In this document: positions 40,442 through 49,950 of the stretch, piece after piece
Layout of the letters: each line of letters starts with the position of its first letter
Numbering within the stretch: the stretch's first letter is position 1
Source of the DNA: Candidatus Pantoea bituminis
GTDB lineage: Bacteria; Pseudomonadota; Gammaproteobacteria; Enterobacterales; Enterobacteriaceae
DNA: 64,000 bases
Direction of reading: 5' to 3'
NCBI RefSeq assembly: GCF_018842675.1
Contig: NZ_JAGTWO010000001.1
Coordinates: 1 to 64,000 of the forward strand
Program-made: the position numbers and the translations under genes
Notes under the pieces: model-generated
Database searches by the model: none
Seen by the model: the letters and a program-made list of their open reading frames with translations, nothing else
What the model was told of the DNA's origin: nothing

Positions 40442-40511
40442 TAACCTCTTACGGTTGTAATTAGTTTTCCGGAAGCTCCCTCAAAGGAAATAGTGTGATT
40501 TACAGGAAGCA

Positions 40512-40994
40512 TTAGATTTCAAGTGCAGCAAGGATCGCGGCTTCCATTTTTTCCGGGGTGGAGATTGGTGCGAAACGCTTGAGCGGTTTGCCATCGCGTC
40601 CGATCAGGAACTTAGTGAAGTTCCACTTGATCCGCCCACCCAGCACGCCGGGCAATTCGTCTTTCAGATAACGAAACACCGGGTGCGTTAAGGCGCCGTT
40701 GACCTCCACTTTCTCGAACATCGGGAAGCTTACACCATAGTTAATGTGGCAGGTCTGCGCGATTTCGTCAGCACCGCCGGGTTCCTGCTTACCGAACTGG
40801 TTGCAGGGAAAACCTAGCACCACCAGACCCTGGGCGGCGTACTTCTTGTAAAGCGATTCAAGGCCTGCGTATTGTGGCGTAAATCCACAATGGCTGGCGG
40901 TATTAACGACGAGAACCAGCTTGCCAGCATAGTCGGCCATAGGGATGAGCTGGCCACGCAAACTGGTGGCAGTAAATTGATGAAAGGTGGTCAC
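40512..40994 (-). CDS. Glutathione peroxidase (BtuE-like, Cys type)
   Basis: 160 residues; reduces hydrogen or lipid peroxides with thioredoxin or glutathione. NTASHCGFTPQYAGLE carries the peroxidatic Cys, GFPCNQFGKQEPG the Gln, and KWNFTKFLIGRDG the Trp-Asn pair. It starts at GTG 40994 with GAGG 8 nt before. A 3' remnant of a second copy lies at 3525-3613. Confidence 0.93.
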   Translation of the reverse strand: MTTFHQFTATSLRGQLIPMADYAGKLVLVVNTASHCGFTPQYAGLESLYKKYAAQGLVVLGFPCNQFGKQEPGGADEIAQTCHINYGVSFPMFEKVEVNGALTHPVFRYLKDELPGVLGGRIKWNFTKFLIGRDGKPLKRFAPISTPEKMEAAILAALEI

Positions 40995-41084
40995 GTCGGA
41001 ATCCTCAAAGCAGAATCAGTTCAACATTGAAATTGCCACGTAGCCCGGAGCTGCAAGGGCACACGGCGTGGTTTGTGGCGAGGC

Positions 41085-41185
41085 TTAGGTCGGCAATCCG
41101 CTTCTTCAAGCGAACTCTCCTGCTCCAGCTCTGCCTGCTTCACGGCAAAGACAATCTGCGCTTCGGTAAATCGTGACTTTTTCAT
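41085..41185 (-). pseudogene. Remnant of an IS3-family transposase orfA
   Basis: Minus-strand ATG 41185 opens MKKSRFTEAQIVFAVKQAEL, the N-terminus of IS3-family OrfA helix-turn-helix proteins. After that the frame shifts into sequence that can be read as LKKRIADLS, the leucine-zipper end of OrfA, as if about 40 codons were deleted. No orfB or inverted repeats are seen. Confidence 0.7.
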
Positions 41186-41275
41186 CGGCACAACCACCGC
41201 TCAGAAAAGTGAATATCATGCCGAAATTCTGTTTCTGAATGGAGCAGTATTTCGGGGCAGGGCCAACCTGACACT

Positions 41276-41335
41276 GATATCCGCTTCTGGCACTTCTCGG
41301 CTAGTCTGTCCGTTTTGTGCCAAAAGCTGACTTTA
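41276..41335. repeat. Chimeric intergenic repeat: two left arms head to head
   Basis: It begins as a forward left arm (ATATCCGCTTCTGGCAC) and ends as a reversed left arm (GTCCGTTTTGTGCCAAAAGC). No right arm is present. It marks the switch between forward and reversed copies. Confidence 0.7.
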
Positions 41336-41571
41336 ACACGTTGAAAAAGCAAAAACGGTGAACAGAACCCATACTGAACTCATCGTACGCAGGAAGTGTT
41401 AACCAGGAATTACCCGATGTTTTTCATGTTCTGAGGAGGCCAGTTTATTATATTTTTCATATACTCATGCGCGTGAATTAGCTAATCCGCAGATGACCAG
41501 GAAGAGAATGGTTACTGTTTTTTTGACTTGACTGACAACGTAAAGTTGTTGGCTGAATATAAGGGAAAATA

Positions 41572-42636
41572 ATGCCATCGTTATTTGGTGAGTTATCTGG
41601 CACTCCATCATGGGTGCCTGCTGTATTGCTCGTCACTCTCTCACTCGCACTCGGTTTTCTGGCGCGATTTATCCTTCTCAGATTCATCCGCTACTGGCAG
41701 AGTCGTGATAAGAAGCTATTCAAATCACTTGAAAAGCACCTTCGTGGATCAATGTTTCTTTTCATTCCCTTACTGTTAATAAGCGTAGGGGTTAATTACG
41801 TTAACATTCAACCTGACTCACTTAATTTTATTACAACAACCACTCATGTATTTATTATATTATCCTTCTGCTCCGTTTTGATTCGATTGACTAATGTTGC
41901 GCAGGATATGCTTTTTATACGTTATGACATTAATCTTTCGAATAATCTTCGCGCCCGTAAAATTCGCACCCAGATAATCTATGTTAAAAAAGTCGCTATC
42001 GTCGTACTCGTGACATTCTGTGTTTCTCTGATTTTACTCAGTTTTCCTGGTGTTCGAAAATTCGGCACTACAATTCTGGCAGGTGCCGGGGTTGCCGGAA
42101 TAATCATTGGTTTTGCCTTACAGAAATCCCTTGTTAACTTGTTTGCCGGAATTCAGATAGCCTTTACGCAGCCGATAAAAATCGATGATGCTGTGGTCGT
42201 TGAAAAAGAATGGGGCTGGATTGAAGAGATAAACCTGACCTATGTTGTGGTGCGTCTCTGGGACCTGCGCCGACTAGTGTTACCCATTACATACTTTACA
42301 GAAAATGCGTTCCAGAACTGGACACGTAATAACGCACAAATTTTAGGTTCTGTTTTTCTTTATGTTGATTATTCCATGCCGTTAGATCCTCTCCGAGCGC
42401 ATTTTGAAAAAGTTCTCAGTGAAACAAAGCTCTGGGATCAACAAACTCAGGTGCTCCAGGTTACGGATACGAGTGAAAAAACCATGACTATCAGATTATT
42501 GATGACCGCTCAGAATTCCCCCATCGCCTGGGATTTACGCTGTCACGTTCGGGAAAAAATGATTGAGTTTATTCAGCAAAATTATCCCCAGAGTCTTCCT
42601 CACGTGAGGGCTACCCTGACCGATTCCGGTATTTGA
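41572..42636 (+). CDS. MscS family mechanosensitive ion channel
   Basis: 354 residues. Four or so N-terminal helices, then the pore-lining helix and beta domain: GTTILAGAGVAGIIIGFALQ, KSLVNLFAGIQIAFTQPIKI, DDAVVVEKEWGWIEEINLTY. C-terminal alpha-beta domain to SLPHVRATLTDSGI. Frame intact; AAGGGAAA precedes the ATG. Relieves turgor on osmotic downshift by family analogy. Confidence 0.9.
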   Translation: MPSLFGELSGTPSWVPAVLLVTLSLALGFLARFILLRFIRYWQSRDKKLFKSLEKHLRGSMFLFIPLLLISVGVNYVNIQPDSLNFITTTTHVFIILSFCSVLIRLTNVAQDMLFIRYDINLSNNLRARKIRTQIIYVKKVAIVVLVTFCVSLILLSFPGVRKFGTTILAGAGVAGIIIGFALQKSLVNLFAGIQIAFTQPIKIDDAVVVEKEWGWIEEINLTYVVVRLWDLRRLVLPITYFTENAFQNWTRNNAQILGSVFLYVDYSMPLDPLRAHFEKVLSETKLWDQQTQVLQVTDTSEKTMTIRLLMTAQNSPIAWDLRCHVREKMIEFIQQNYPQSLPHVRATLTDSGI

Positions 42637-42773
42637 CAGTTTGAGAGTTCAGTAATTAAGCGCTCTCGTTTTTATAGGGTGGAACGTACAGCGTCTATAA
42701 GCATGCGGCACAAGCATCAGGACCGCTGTACCTCCGCTCTTCCCTCATAGTGCCAGCTGCTTAAACGTTATGC

Positions 42774-43561
42774 TTACAACAGCATAGCCAGCAGCACGAC
42801 GCACAACAGCAGCACATAGATTCGCGCATGCCAGACATCAGGGACGGCTGGGATCACCCGGCGGGTAAAAAGAATGCCCATCCAGCCCGTGAGCACCAGT
42901 AAGCCCATAATTTTCAGGCTGATGAAACCCAGGAAGCCCTCTGCCGGGATTTTTTGCCAGCCGCTCACCGTATAAGTTACGGTGCCGCACAGCGCCACCG
43001 GCAGCGAAAGGGGATTGGCCGCGCTGGTGCAGTCTCGCATCGCATAGCCGTGTCGCCGCAGCAGCGGCACCGTCATAACGCTGCCGCCGACACCCAGCAA
43101 TGCGGCAATGACACCAATCACTATCCCGCCGCCAGTCACTGTTGCCAGCGATAAACGGCGCGGCGCGCTGCCGCTGAAGAAACCTTTGCGCAGCAGGCAG
43201 TCGCCAATCGTCAACAGCATATAAAGGATAAACAGTACGCGAACCCATTCTTCGCTCAACAACCCTGCCAGCCACGAGCCAGCCACTGCGCCCGTGGCGA
43301 TGAACCACAGCAGCGGCAGACATGCCTGCGCTGAGATACTGCCCGCACGCCAGTTTCGATAGCTGACCCAGCCTGCGTTGAATATCATGACCGCCGTCGA
43401 GGTGGCGACGGCGATATGTAATGCATTCCCTGTCATATCAGGCTGATGGCGCAGCAGCTGATAGACAAAGGCACCACAACGAAGCCGCCGCCGAAGCCAA
43501 ACAGCACCGTTGTGATGCCAGTGGTAAACCCTGCCAGAGCAATAATAAGGATGTCGTTCAA
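42774..43561 (-). CDS. TSUP (TauE/SafE) family membrane transporter (frame broken)
   Basis: About 262 residues, eight helices in two repeats. It starts at TTG 43561 (NDILIIALAGFTTGITTVLF). The frame breaks at 43467-43469 (three A, four expected), then VPFVYQLLRHQPDMTGNALH; second repeat GGGIVIGVIAALLGVGGSVM. The family moves sulfur-containing or organic anions. Divergent from an AraC gene that probably controls it. Confidence 0.85.
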
Positions 43562-43669
43562 AGAAATGTTCCGCTATGAAATTGAACCCGCAGCTTATCC
43601 CCCTTACGCGCCACTTCCCATTTGCGCAGCGCTCAACTACCCTTGCAAACCGGTCAGAAGGAGGCAAAA

Positions 43670-44436
43670 GTGCGCAACGTGAGCATTGACAATGTTGATA
43701 GTCTGGCGCGTGACGTGGTCGCGATCGGCAACGATTATGCGCAGGGTTTTTACTGCCTCTCCATCGGCATCGCCGCGCGCAGCTGTTGTATGGCGCAACC
43801 GGTCAGATGCATGTATCTACCCGTGACGGGGAGTGGGTAGTGCCGCCACAGCATGCGGTGTGGATCCCGCCTGAAACTCTGCATGCAGTAAAGTTTGTCG
43901 GCGTGACGACGCGGAGCCTGTATATCGCGCCCGAATGCGCGGCGCGCCTGATCCACCGTAACCGCTGCGACGTTATCAGCGTCTCGCCACTGTTGCGTCA
44001 GTTACTGCTTGAGGCTGTCGATTTGCCTCCGCTCTATGAGAGCGAGCACGAATGCGCGCTGATGAACCTGTTGCTACTGGAACTGGCAGCCATGCCAGCG
44101 CGCGCGTTCGATATTCCATTGCCGCGGCAGCCTGCGCTGCTGGCGTTGTGTCAGACATTTCTACTCGCGCCAACTGTCCACGATCCTGCTGAACGCTGGG
44201 CCAGGGCGATGTTTATGAGTGCCAGCACCTTTCGCCGCCATTTCCTGCAGCAGACCGGCATGTCATTTTCCGCCTGGCGCCAGCGGGCCTGCGTGGTCAG
44301 CGCGCTGGCGATGCTGATAACGGGCAAGCCGGTGAATGAAGTGGCATTGTCGCTTGGCTATGATAATGGTTCATCCTTTGCGACTATGTTTCGCCGCGTG
44401 ACGGGCCAGCCTCCTTCATTCTATCATCCGGCTTAA
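43670..44436 (+). CDS. AraC family transcriptional regulator (frame broken near the start)
   Basis: About 255 residues from GTG 43670, preceded by AGGAGG. The cupin N-domain (QHAVWIPPETLHAVKFVGVT) and HTH pair (MSASTFRRHFLQQTGMSFSA, EVALSLGYDNGSSFATMFRR) match the YdeO/NimR-like group that controls neighbouring exporters. The frame breaks at 43753, where one C is missing, to join DYAQGFY with LPLHRHRRAQLLYG. Divergent from the TSUP gene. Confidence 0.85.
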
Positions 44437-44592
44437 GGCTGCCAACACGGCGTAAAGCCTGCATACAAAGCGCCTGTATTATTCCTGCCCTCTACAGCCG
44501 CGCCAGGCTCTGCCGATTCTCTGAATATGCGCATGATCATTTTTGTATTGGCGGCAAGATGCGTGTTGCGCGGAGCAGCGTAGGGATGCGAC

Positions 44593-44618
44593 CGTCCGCT
44601 TTGTGCCAGAAGCGGACG
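44593..44618 (-). repeat. Intergenic repeat, left arm only, reversed
   Basis: GTCCGCTTTGTGCCAGAAGC plus GGAC. Confidence 0.82.
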
Positions 44619-44734
44619 CCCACAGGTCCCTTAAATTTGTTAAATCTCGCTTAGCCAGGCGAGCAGGTTATTATCGATGCAACTCAGAATTTATGACAAT
44701 CCCTTGATTTTCATAATTAGACTAAACATAGCTA

Positions 44735-45353
44735 TTATCGGGTGCTAAAAGCCAGCCTGGCTGCAAAGCATAAAAAGAGCCCTCCGGTTGCACGATCCAT
44801 TGCTCTGATGACGCGGCTTTTTTTAGTATGCCGGATGCAAAGTGTGTGGACATGATAAGAGTAACTGACCACAGTGTGCCGATAAGGACATGAATGCTGA
44901 CGAGGATAAATGTCCAGATTAAGGGTGAGTGCCCGGCTGGTATGAACTGAGGTAAAAACGACACATAAAAAATGCCCATCTTTGGATTGAGTACATTTCC
45001 AAGCATCCCTTTTACAAACCAGTTTCCCTGAGAAGATGTATTGCCATCATTTTCACTGAATGACGAGCGGGGACGCCTGAGCAACTGTAAGCCCAGCCAG
45101 CACAGGTAGCCTGCTCCGCAGATTTTCAGAATCGTGTAAGCAAGCTCTGAAACCGTCAGCAGGGCCCCAAGCCCGAGTGCGACAAGTGCCCCCAGATGAT
45201 ACAGCCGGTATCGATTCCCATGGCGGCCTGAAAAGCTTTCTTCCCACCTTCGGCGCAGGCAGTTCGAAGGATCAGTGCTGTATCAAGACCGGGAGTGAGG
45301 GTAAGCAACAGTGCAGCTAAAGAGAAAGCGAGAAGTGAATCGGTGACTGACAT
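44735..45353 (-). CDS. LysE family exporter (frame broken twice)
   Basis: About 206 residues. DSLLAFSLAALLLTLTPGLD at the start; GMLGNVLNPKMGIFYVSFLP is the diagnostic LysE/RhtB motif. Frames break at 45189-45193 (five C, six expected) and 44818-44824 (seven T, eight expected). Restored, the C-terminus reads VIRAMDRATGGLFLCFAARL, as in the family. No regulator adjacent. Confidence 0.85.
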
Positions 45354-45508
45354 TTTCTTTATCCGAAAAAGCGGATGCTACCTATTAATTTCCGGTTTAT
45401 CAATAGCTTGAAAAACAGCTCTGGAAAAAATAACAAAAAAACCGACAGCGTGTGGATCAGGTCACAGCAAACACGTTGAGGCCGTATTCAGGTTGTCTTG
45501 AGGTATGA

Positions 45509-45572
45509 TGCCGCTTTTCGCTCATAGCGACTTTTCCCCGTGAGCATGCCTGCTTTGTGCCAAAAACTGATA
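45509..45572 (-). repeat. Two-arm intergenic repeat, reversed, degenerate
   Basis: TGCCGCTTTTCGCTCATAGC (right arm reversed) then CTGCTTTGTGCCAAAAACTG (left arm reversed). Confidence 0.75.
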
Positions 45573-45819
45573 CTGGCAGAACTCCTGCGGCACACATTTC
45601 ATGGCAACTTTAAGCTGTGAGTGAAGACGCTGTTAAATTGCAGCGTACTGCCTGTACCGGTCAGTCAGTACAAGGAGGCTGAAAATCCGGCATTGTCGTA
45701 TGAAATTTCAGAACTTACCTGCTTAATATTCTTAACTTTAAACCCATACCGTTGCTATAGTCTGGCGACGTTAGAAACCAGCCATGTGAATGGCCATATC
45801 AAGCAGCCAGGATGGCTCT

Positions 45820-46653
45820 GTGAAAAATAAACTCCTCTGCCTGCTGTCTGCCTTTTCCGCCTTTGCCGCTGCAACACAGTCACCTGAAGAAGTCGTGGTT
45901 GCCGGTGGCAGGTATTATGCCGGTAACGTTTTTGGCCAGCATGACTATGCATCACACGCCAACATCACGCTGAATGCCTTCAGGATCATGCGTACTGAAG
46001 TCACCTACCGGCTTTATACAGACGTTCACGAATGGGCTCTTGAGCATGGTTATGCATTCGGTGTCGGGTGTAACGGAGCCGCTTATGAGGACTGCCGGCC
46101 GGCTGATACAGACAATGGCGCACATCCGGTTACCAGTATTGAGTGGTCAGATGCGGTGATTTTTGCAAATGCCCTGAGTGAAAAAGCGGGGCTGAGACCG
46201 GTCTATCTCAATAAGAAGGGCATCCCGGCGCGTGACAGTTCCCGTTACGAATTTACACAGGATGCCCGGGCTAATGGTTACCGCTTACCCACGGCTGAGG
46301 AATGGCAGGTTGCCGCCCGTGGAGGAAAGGCCGGGCTGGGGAATGACGCTTATGGTTTCAGATTCGCTGGCAGCGACAACGCAAAGGATGTCGCCTGGTT
46401 TCCTGACTTCAACGATCCGAATGTCGGCACTGCCCGCGTGAAAAGCCTGCAGCCTAATGCGCTCGGTCTGTATGACATGAGCGGTAACGTTTCGGAATGG
46501 GTAGATGCTTTCGACACCCTTTCCGGCGTGAAAATGTATTATTTTTGCGGCGGCAGCTTCCTGTTGCATACGCGCAGCCTCGCTGGCTGCGACACGCACA
46601 GCGCCGGCTACGCCCTGCCGGATACCGGCTTCAGACTGGTGCGAAAATTTTGA
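45820..46653 (+). CDS. Exported SUMF1/formylglycine-generating-enzyme-fold protein without catalytic cysteines
   Basis: 277 residues from GTG 45820, with AGGAT upstream and a signal peptide (KNKLLCLLSAFSAFAAAT). SUMF1 domain: VTSIEWSDAVIFANALSEKA, NGYRLPTAEEWQVAARGG, NALGLYDMSGNVSEWVDAF and the terminal DTGFRLVRKF. In true formylglycine-generating enzymes a Cys pair follows GGSW; here GGSFLLHTRSLAGC lacks it, so the protein is probably a binder rather than an oxidase. It overlaps the CarG-like gene by 4 nt. A CarF-like role is possible from the neighbour, but inferred. Confidence 0.85.
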   Translation: MKNKLLCLLSAFSAFAAATQSPEEVVVAGGRYYAGNVFGQHDYASHANITLNAFRIMRTEVTYRLYTDVHEWALEHGYAFGVGCNGAAYEDCRPADTDNGAHPVTSIEWSDAVIFANALSEKAGLRPVYLNKKGIPARDSSRYEFTQDARANGYRLPTAEEWQVAARGGKAGLGNDAYGFRFAGSDNAKDVAWFPDFNDPNVGTARVKSLQPNALGLYDMSGNVSEWVDAFDTLSGVKMYYFCGGSFLLHTRSLAGCDTHSAGYALPDTGFRLVRKF

Positions 46654-47198
46654 ACCTGAAGATTCCTTTTATTATGTTGACGACCATTCTGATAAGCCTT
46701 CCGGCTTCATCACAGGCAGACACCCGCGTTCACCTGAATAAGGGGCTGAACAGCATTGATTTGAATGATGACGGTATAGCTGACACCATCTTTTCCGCCA
46801 CTTATGACAATAACACTTCTCATCCCAGTGAGACCCTCAACGTCTTTATCAGACAGGGAAAAAACTGGTTTATCGTACCGGTTCCGGACGACGATGGCTT
46901 TACGTGGGCAGATTTAAGACTGTCAGCATCTGCCCTGAAGGTAAGCGGCACAGAACTTCACCGCTATAAAGGGCGGGTTTACCTTATCAGGGCTGTCAAA
47001 TATGCCGGCAGCGCCGGTGGCGAAGACCTTACCGATAAATCGCGAGTCAGGTTTTCACGATTCCGGCTGGAGGAAAATAACGACGATCCCGGGACGTCTG
47101 TTTTTTACTGGGATCCGGCAGGAATTTATCTCACTGAACACACTTTTGATGAAGTGAATGAAGCTTTTCAAACTCTGGACATGGAGAAATTTCGTTGA
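46650..47198 (+). CDS. Exported CarG-like protein (carbapenem intrinsic-resistance family)
   Basis: 182 residues from TTG 46650, whose TTGA overlaps the previous stop; ATG 46674 is an alternative. Signal peptide ends near PASSQA-DT. The mature part (LNKGLNSIDLNDDGIADTIF, DNNTSHPSETLNVFI, FTWADLRLSASALKVSGTEL) resembles CarG/CpmJ proteins that protect carbapenem producers in the periplasm. No carbapenem biosynthesis genes are in the window. Assignment rests on recalled family features, not on a search. Confidence 0.6.
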   Translation: MNLKIPFIMLTTILISLPASSQADTRVHLNKGLNSIDLNDDGIADTIFSATYDNNTSHPSETLNVFIRQGKNWFIVPVPDDDGFTWADLRLSASALKVSGTELHRYKGRVYLIRAVKYAGSAGGEDLTDKSRVRFSRFRLEENNDDPGTSVFYWDPAGIYLTEHTFDEVNEAFQTLDMEKFR

Positions 47199-47739
47199 AA
47201 CGTATCACAGGGATTTTGCTTTTTTTCTGCCGTTCTGCTGCTATGCGGGGGACAAAAGTCAGTATCGTGAGCTCATACAGCAGTCACTTAATCAGCAGTC
47301 TCTTTGCCTGGGTGAGAAGCAGTGGCCGGTTTCAATAAGAACAGGCACTGACCAGTGGATTAATGCAAAAATGGAGGCGCTTGTCGATGCCGGCCTGATT
47401 ACTTCGCATGTGAAAGCAGGAAGGAAAATCTGGGAGCTGACCCCGTACGGACAGGCTTCATTCATAAAACATCATGATTTCTGCTATGGAACGCTGCGCG
47501 TCAGAACCATAAAGGCAGTTTCGACAGATAACGCAGGCGTTACTGATGTGACCTTTACTTATTATATCCATGCTCTGCCCGCCTGGGCGAAGAATCACTC
47601 AGTGCGCGTTGCCAATACCGATCTCGATAATCTGGTCATGGGGATTGATTCAGTACGCTATCAGGCCCTCTTTGATACAAACAGTCAGGGAACTCCGCGG
47701 CTTATCAGTGAACCTGAACAGCTTGACTTACTGTATTAA
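47195..47739 (+). CDS. Third exported protein of the SUMF1-CarG-like operon, function unknown (frame broken)
   Basis: About 181 residues. It starts at TTG 47195 in a second TTGA overlap, with GGAGA upstream. One T added to the seven at 47220-47226 gives a signal peptide (MKRITGILLFFLPFCCYA) before GDKSQYRELIQQSLNQQ. An alternative repair gives a lipobox-like LLLC. The mature part contains INAKMEALVDAGLITSHVKA, winged-helix-like in spacing, and FTYYIHALPAWAKNH. I do not recognise the family. Confidence 0.6.
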
Positions 47740-47887
47740 CTGACGGGCCTGAAACAGGTTTTTTGGGCTTAAAGTTTAACAGGCGACTTCTTTTAAGAGT
47801 GTAAAGACTGACTTTCCAGCAATGAACTTCCACGCCGGAGCCGTCTGTTCCTGACAGCTTCAGCATCGGATATGTTTTCAAAGCCAG

Positions 47888-47950
47888 CGTCCGCTGTCAG
47901 CCAGGAGCAAACCGCACGCTCCTGGCCGCCTGGTGCCAGAAGCAGACTTA
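47888..47950 (-). repeat. Two-arm intergenic repeat, reversed, degenerate
   Basis: GTCCGCTGTCAGCCAGGAGC and GCCTGGTGCCAGAAGCAGAC. It abuts the truncated dehydratase copy. Confidence 0.72.
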
Positions 47951-48178
47951 CCCCAGTTTGCGACCGCTGTGAGCCACCGCAATTCCGGCATTTCCGCCCG
48001 ATGAACTGACAAATGCTGTAGCGCCCTTACTGGCGTAATGGCAACAGGCATGCCCCGCGCTCCGGAGTTTAAAAGAGCCGGTGGGCTGGGAAGACTCCAT
48101 CTTCAGCCAGACATTGCATCCGCTGTGTTGACTTAAAGAAAGGGAATGTATCAAAGGGGTCCGAATGCTTATTTCCAT
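47951..48178 (-). pseudogene. 5' fragment of the serine dehydratase-like gene
   Basis: 76 codons, identical at protein level to residues 1-76 of the full gene at 57124-58024 (MEISIRTPLIHSLSLSQHSG ... GIAVAHSGRKLG). It is cut exactly where a repeat copy begins. Upstream it shares the promoter region, as part of the inverted repeat. Confidence 0.9.
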
Positions 48179-48298
48179 TTATTTAATTCCTTATGAATTC
48201 ATCTATCAGCGTAACTGCTGTTCTGCCCGAAGCCTTTTCAGAAGGACATCATAAAATTTATTAGCAAAACGCGGTGGATACACCTCTTACTGATTGGG
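47951..48298. repeat. Left arm of a 348-bp inverted repeat (partner 57004-57351)
   Basis: By direct comparison I count about 8 mismatches and no gaps against the reverse complement of 57004-57351, near 98% identity. It covers the dehydratase 5' end and its upstream region. Confidence 0.92.
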
Positions 48299-48485
48299 GG
48301 TTAAAGTTTCATCTCTGTGTTCGAACGATGTGTTCTTACCCATGACATTTTCACTGACGGGAAGCAGCTCGCAAATTATACTCAACCCTCTTAAATAACC
48401 AGAAAAATCAAAAACCTGTAATTCTGCAGTCAACTTAGCGATAATATGTTAACCGGAAAAAGGATCTTGAAAAGAGGCACTGGCG

Positions 48486-49216
48486 ATGACTGTTTCTATA
48501 GGTGTACTTGCAGGTATGGGACCCCGTTCCACAGCCCCTTTGTTGATATGCTGGTGGCAGACTGCCAGATCGGGTACGGAGCGAAATATGATATGGATTT
48601 TCCCAAAATGCATATTATCTCGTTGCCTACACCTTTCTGGCCGGGCAAGAAAATTGATGATGATGCGATGATCGCTGCCCTGCAGCAGGGGATTGCCGAA
48701 TTCGTCAGGGCAAAAGTGAGTTTGATAGCTGTTCCCTGTAACCTTGCGCACTGTTACTTTGCCGAAATGAAGGCGGTGAGCTCTGGTATTCCACTTCTGC
48801 ATATCGCAGACAGTGCACTTGAGTCACTGCCTGCAGAAGTAACCAGGATAGCTGTACTGGCTACAGAACCTACGCTGGAAGCGGGCTTCTATCAGGCGCG
48901 GATTGAAGCTACTGGCAAAAAGATTATTGATTCACCTCTGCTTCGTGAAATGACCACCTCGCTGATTGGTCGGGTTAAAACAAAAGGCTTTCACGAGCCT
49001 GATGTACAGGCAGAGTGGCAGAACTTAATGTCTGTAGTGGCAAGTTATAAGGTGGAAGCTCTTCTTATTGCATGTACAGATCTTAGTCCCCTGATAACTG
49101 ACAATTCTTTCAGCTTTGTCATTGTGGATACGGCAGCAAGCCTTTCCAGAGCGACCATTAAAAACTACAGCCGACTGTCCGGGAAAATTAAAGGCGATAT
49201 CACTAACACCGGCTAA
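48486..49216 (+). CDS. Aspartate/glutamate racemase superfamily protein (frame broken near the start)
   Basis: About 243 residues. Start MTVSIGVLAGMGPRSTAP at 48486; one T added to the three at 48539-48541 continues with FVDMLVADCQIGYGAKYDMD. Catalytic cysteines lie in AVPCNLAHCYFAE and LLIACTDLSPLI, so unlike the YgeA-type protein at 29166 both positions are Cys. It diverges from the dehydratase (copy 1, truncated), suggesting that the pair handles one amino acid. Two decayed relatives exist at 50966 and 56788. Confidence 0.85.
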
Positions 49217-49314
49217 CCGGATAGCGGTTCATGAGCATCAGCCTGCACCTCTTTTAAAGCATAATGAAACCAGACTCGCTGATGCTCATAATAAAGTTGG
49301 TTAATCTGTTTAAG

Positions 49315-49674
49315 TCAAAAGTTAGCCGCTGAGTGTTTTCTGGGTACGCGTTTGACATGACTGGCACTTTTTGCCTTTGATTCAGGGAGAGGTATTCTGG
49401 ATGAACGCGTATCAGGTTTACTCCCTGTACTTACAGACTTAATTTCAGGCTTCATCGTAACGGGCACATCAGTGTCGCGCTGGAATTTCATACAGACCGA
49501 ACACTGGTCTGTTTCAGCGTAACGCTGCTTAGCCACAGCCATAGCCTGAGAATAATCATAAAATGAACCCAGGAAAGCTTGTTCCTTTTTAAGAAGATAC
49601 TTACACCCTTTGCGATGTACAACTATTCCCAAAAAGCAATTATTACAAGCATAATAATAGCTCGTTTTTACCAC
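49315..49674 (-). CDS. Cysteine-containing protein of unknown function
   Basis: About 120 residues from GTG 49674, preceded by AAGGA; an in-frame GTG at 49716 has no clear ribosome site. YYYACNNCFLGIVVHRKGCK and QCSVCMKFQRD give two CxxC-type pairs that could bind zinc. The C-terminal 50 residues are basic and low complexity (KSASHVKRVPRKHS). No family recognised; it stands alone. Confidence 0.5.
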   Translation of the reverse strand: MVKTSYYYACNNCFLGIVVHRKGCKYLLKKEQAFLGSFYDYSQAMAVAKQRYAETDQCSVCMKFQRDTDVPVTMKPEIKSVSTGSKPDTRSSRIPLPESKAKSASHVKRVPRKHSAANF

Positions 49675-49950
49675 AGTGATGTCCTTGAATTTCTGCTTAT
49701 ATCGTAAGCGTCTCACTAAAAATAGCCAGTGAGTTGACTTACGAAGATGTAATCATTTTTTCATTATTACTTAAGTCGGCTACATCAAAAATATATGAAT
49801 TTTAAACCAACCTGTTAAATTAGCAGGTTGCGCCATAGTACCACTTGGTAAATATCACCCTTGTTAAATGCTTTAAACAGGAACTTATTTACCTTTAGTT
49901 AAGTAATAAGTTGCTATAAACAGATCGCTTTATAAATTTCGAAGTCAGTC

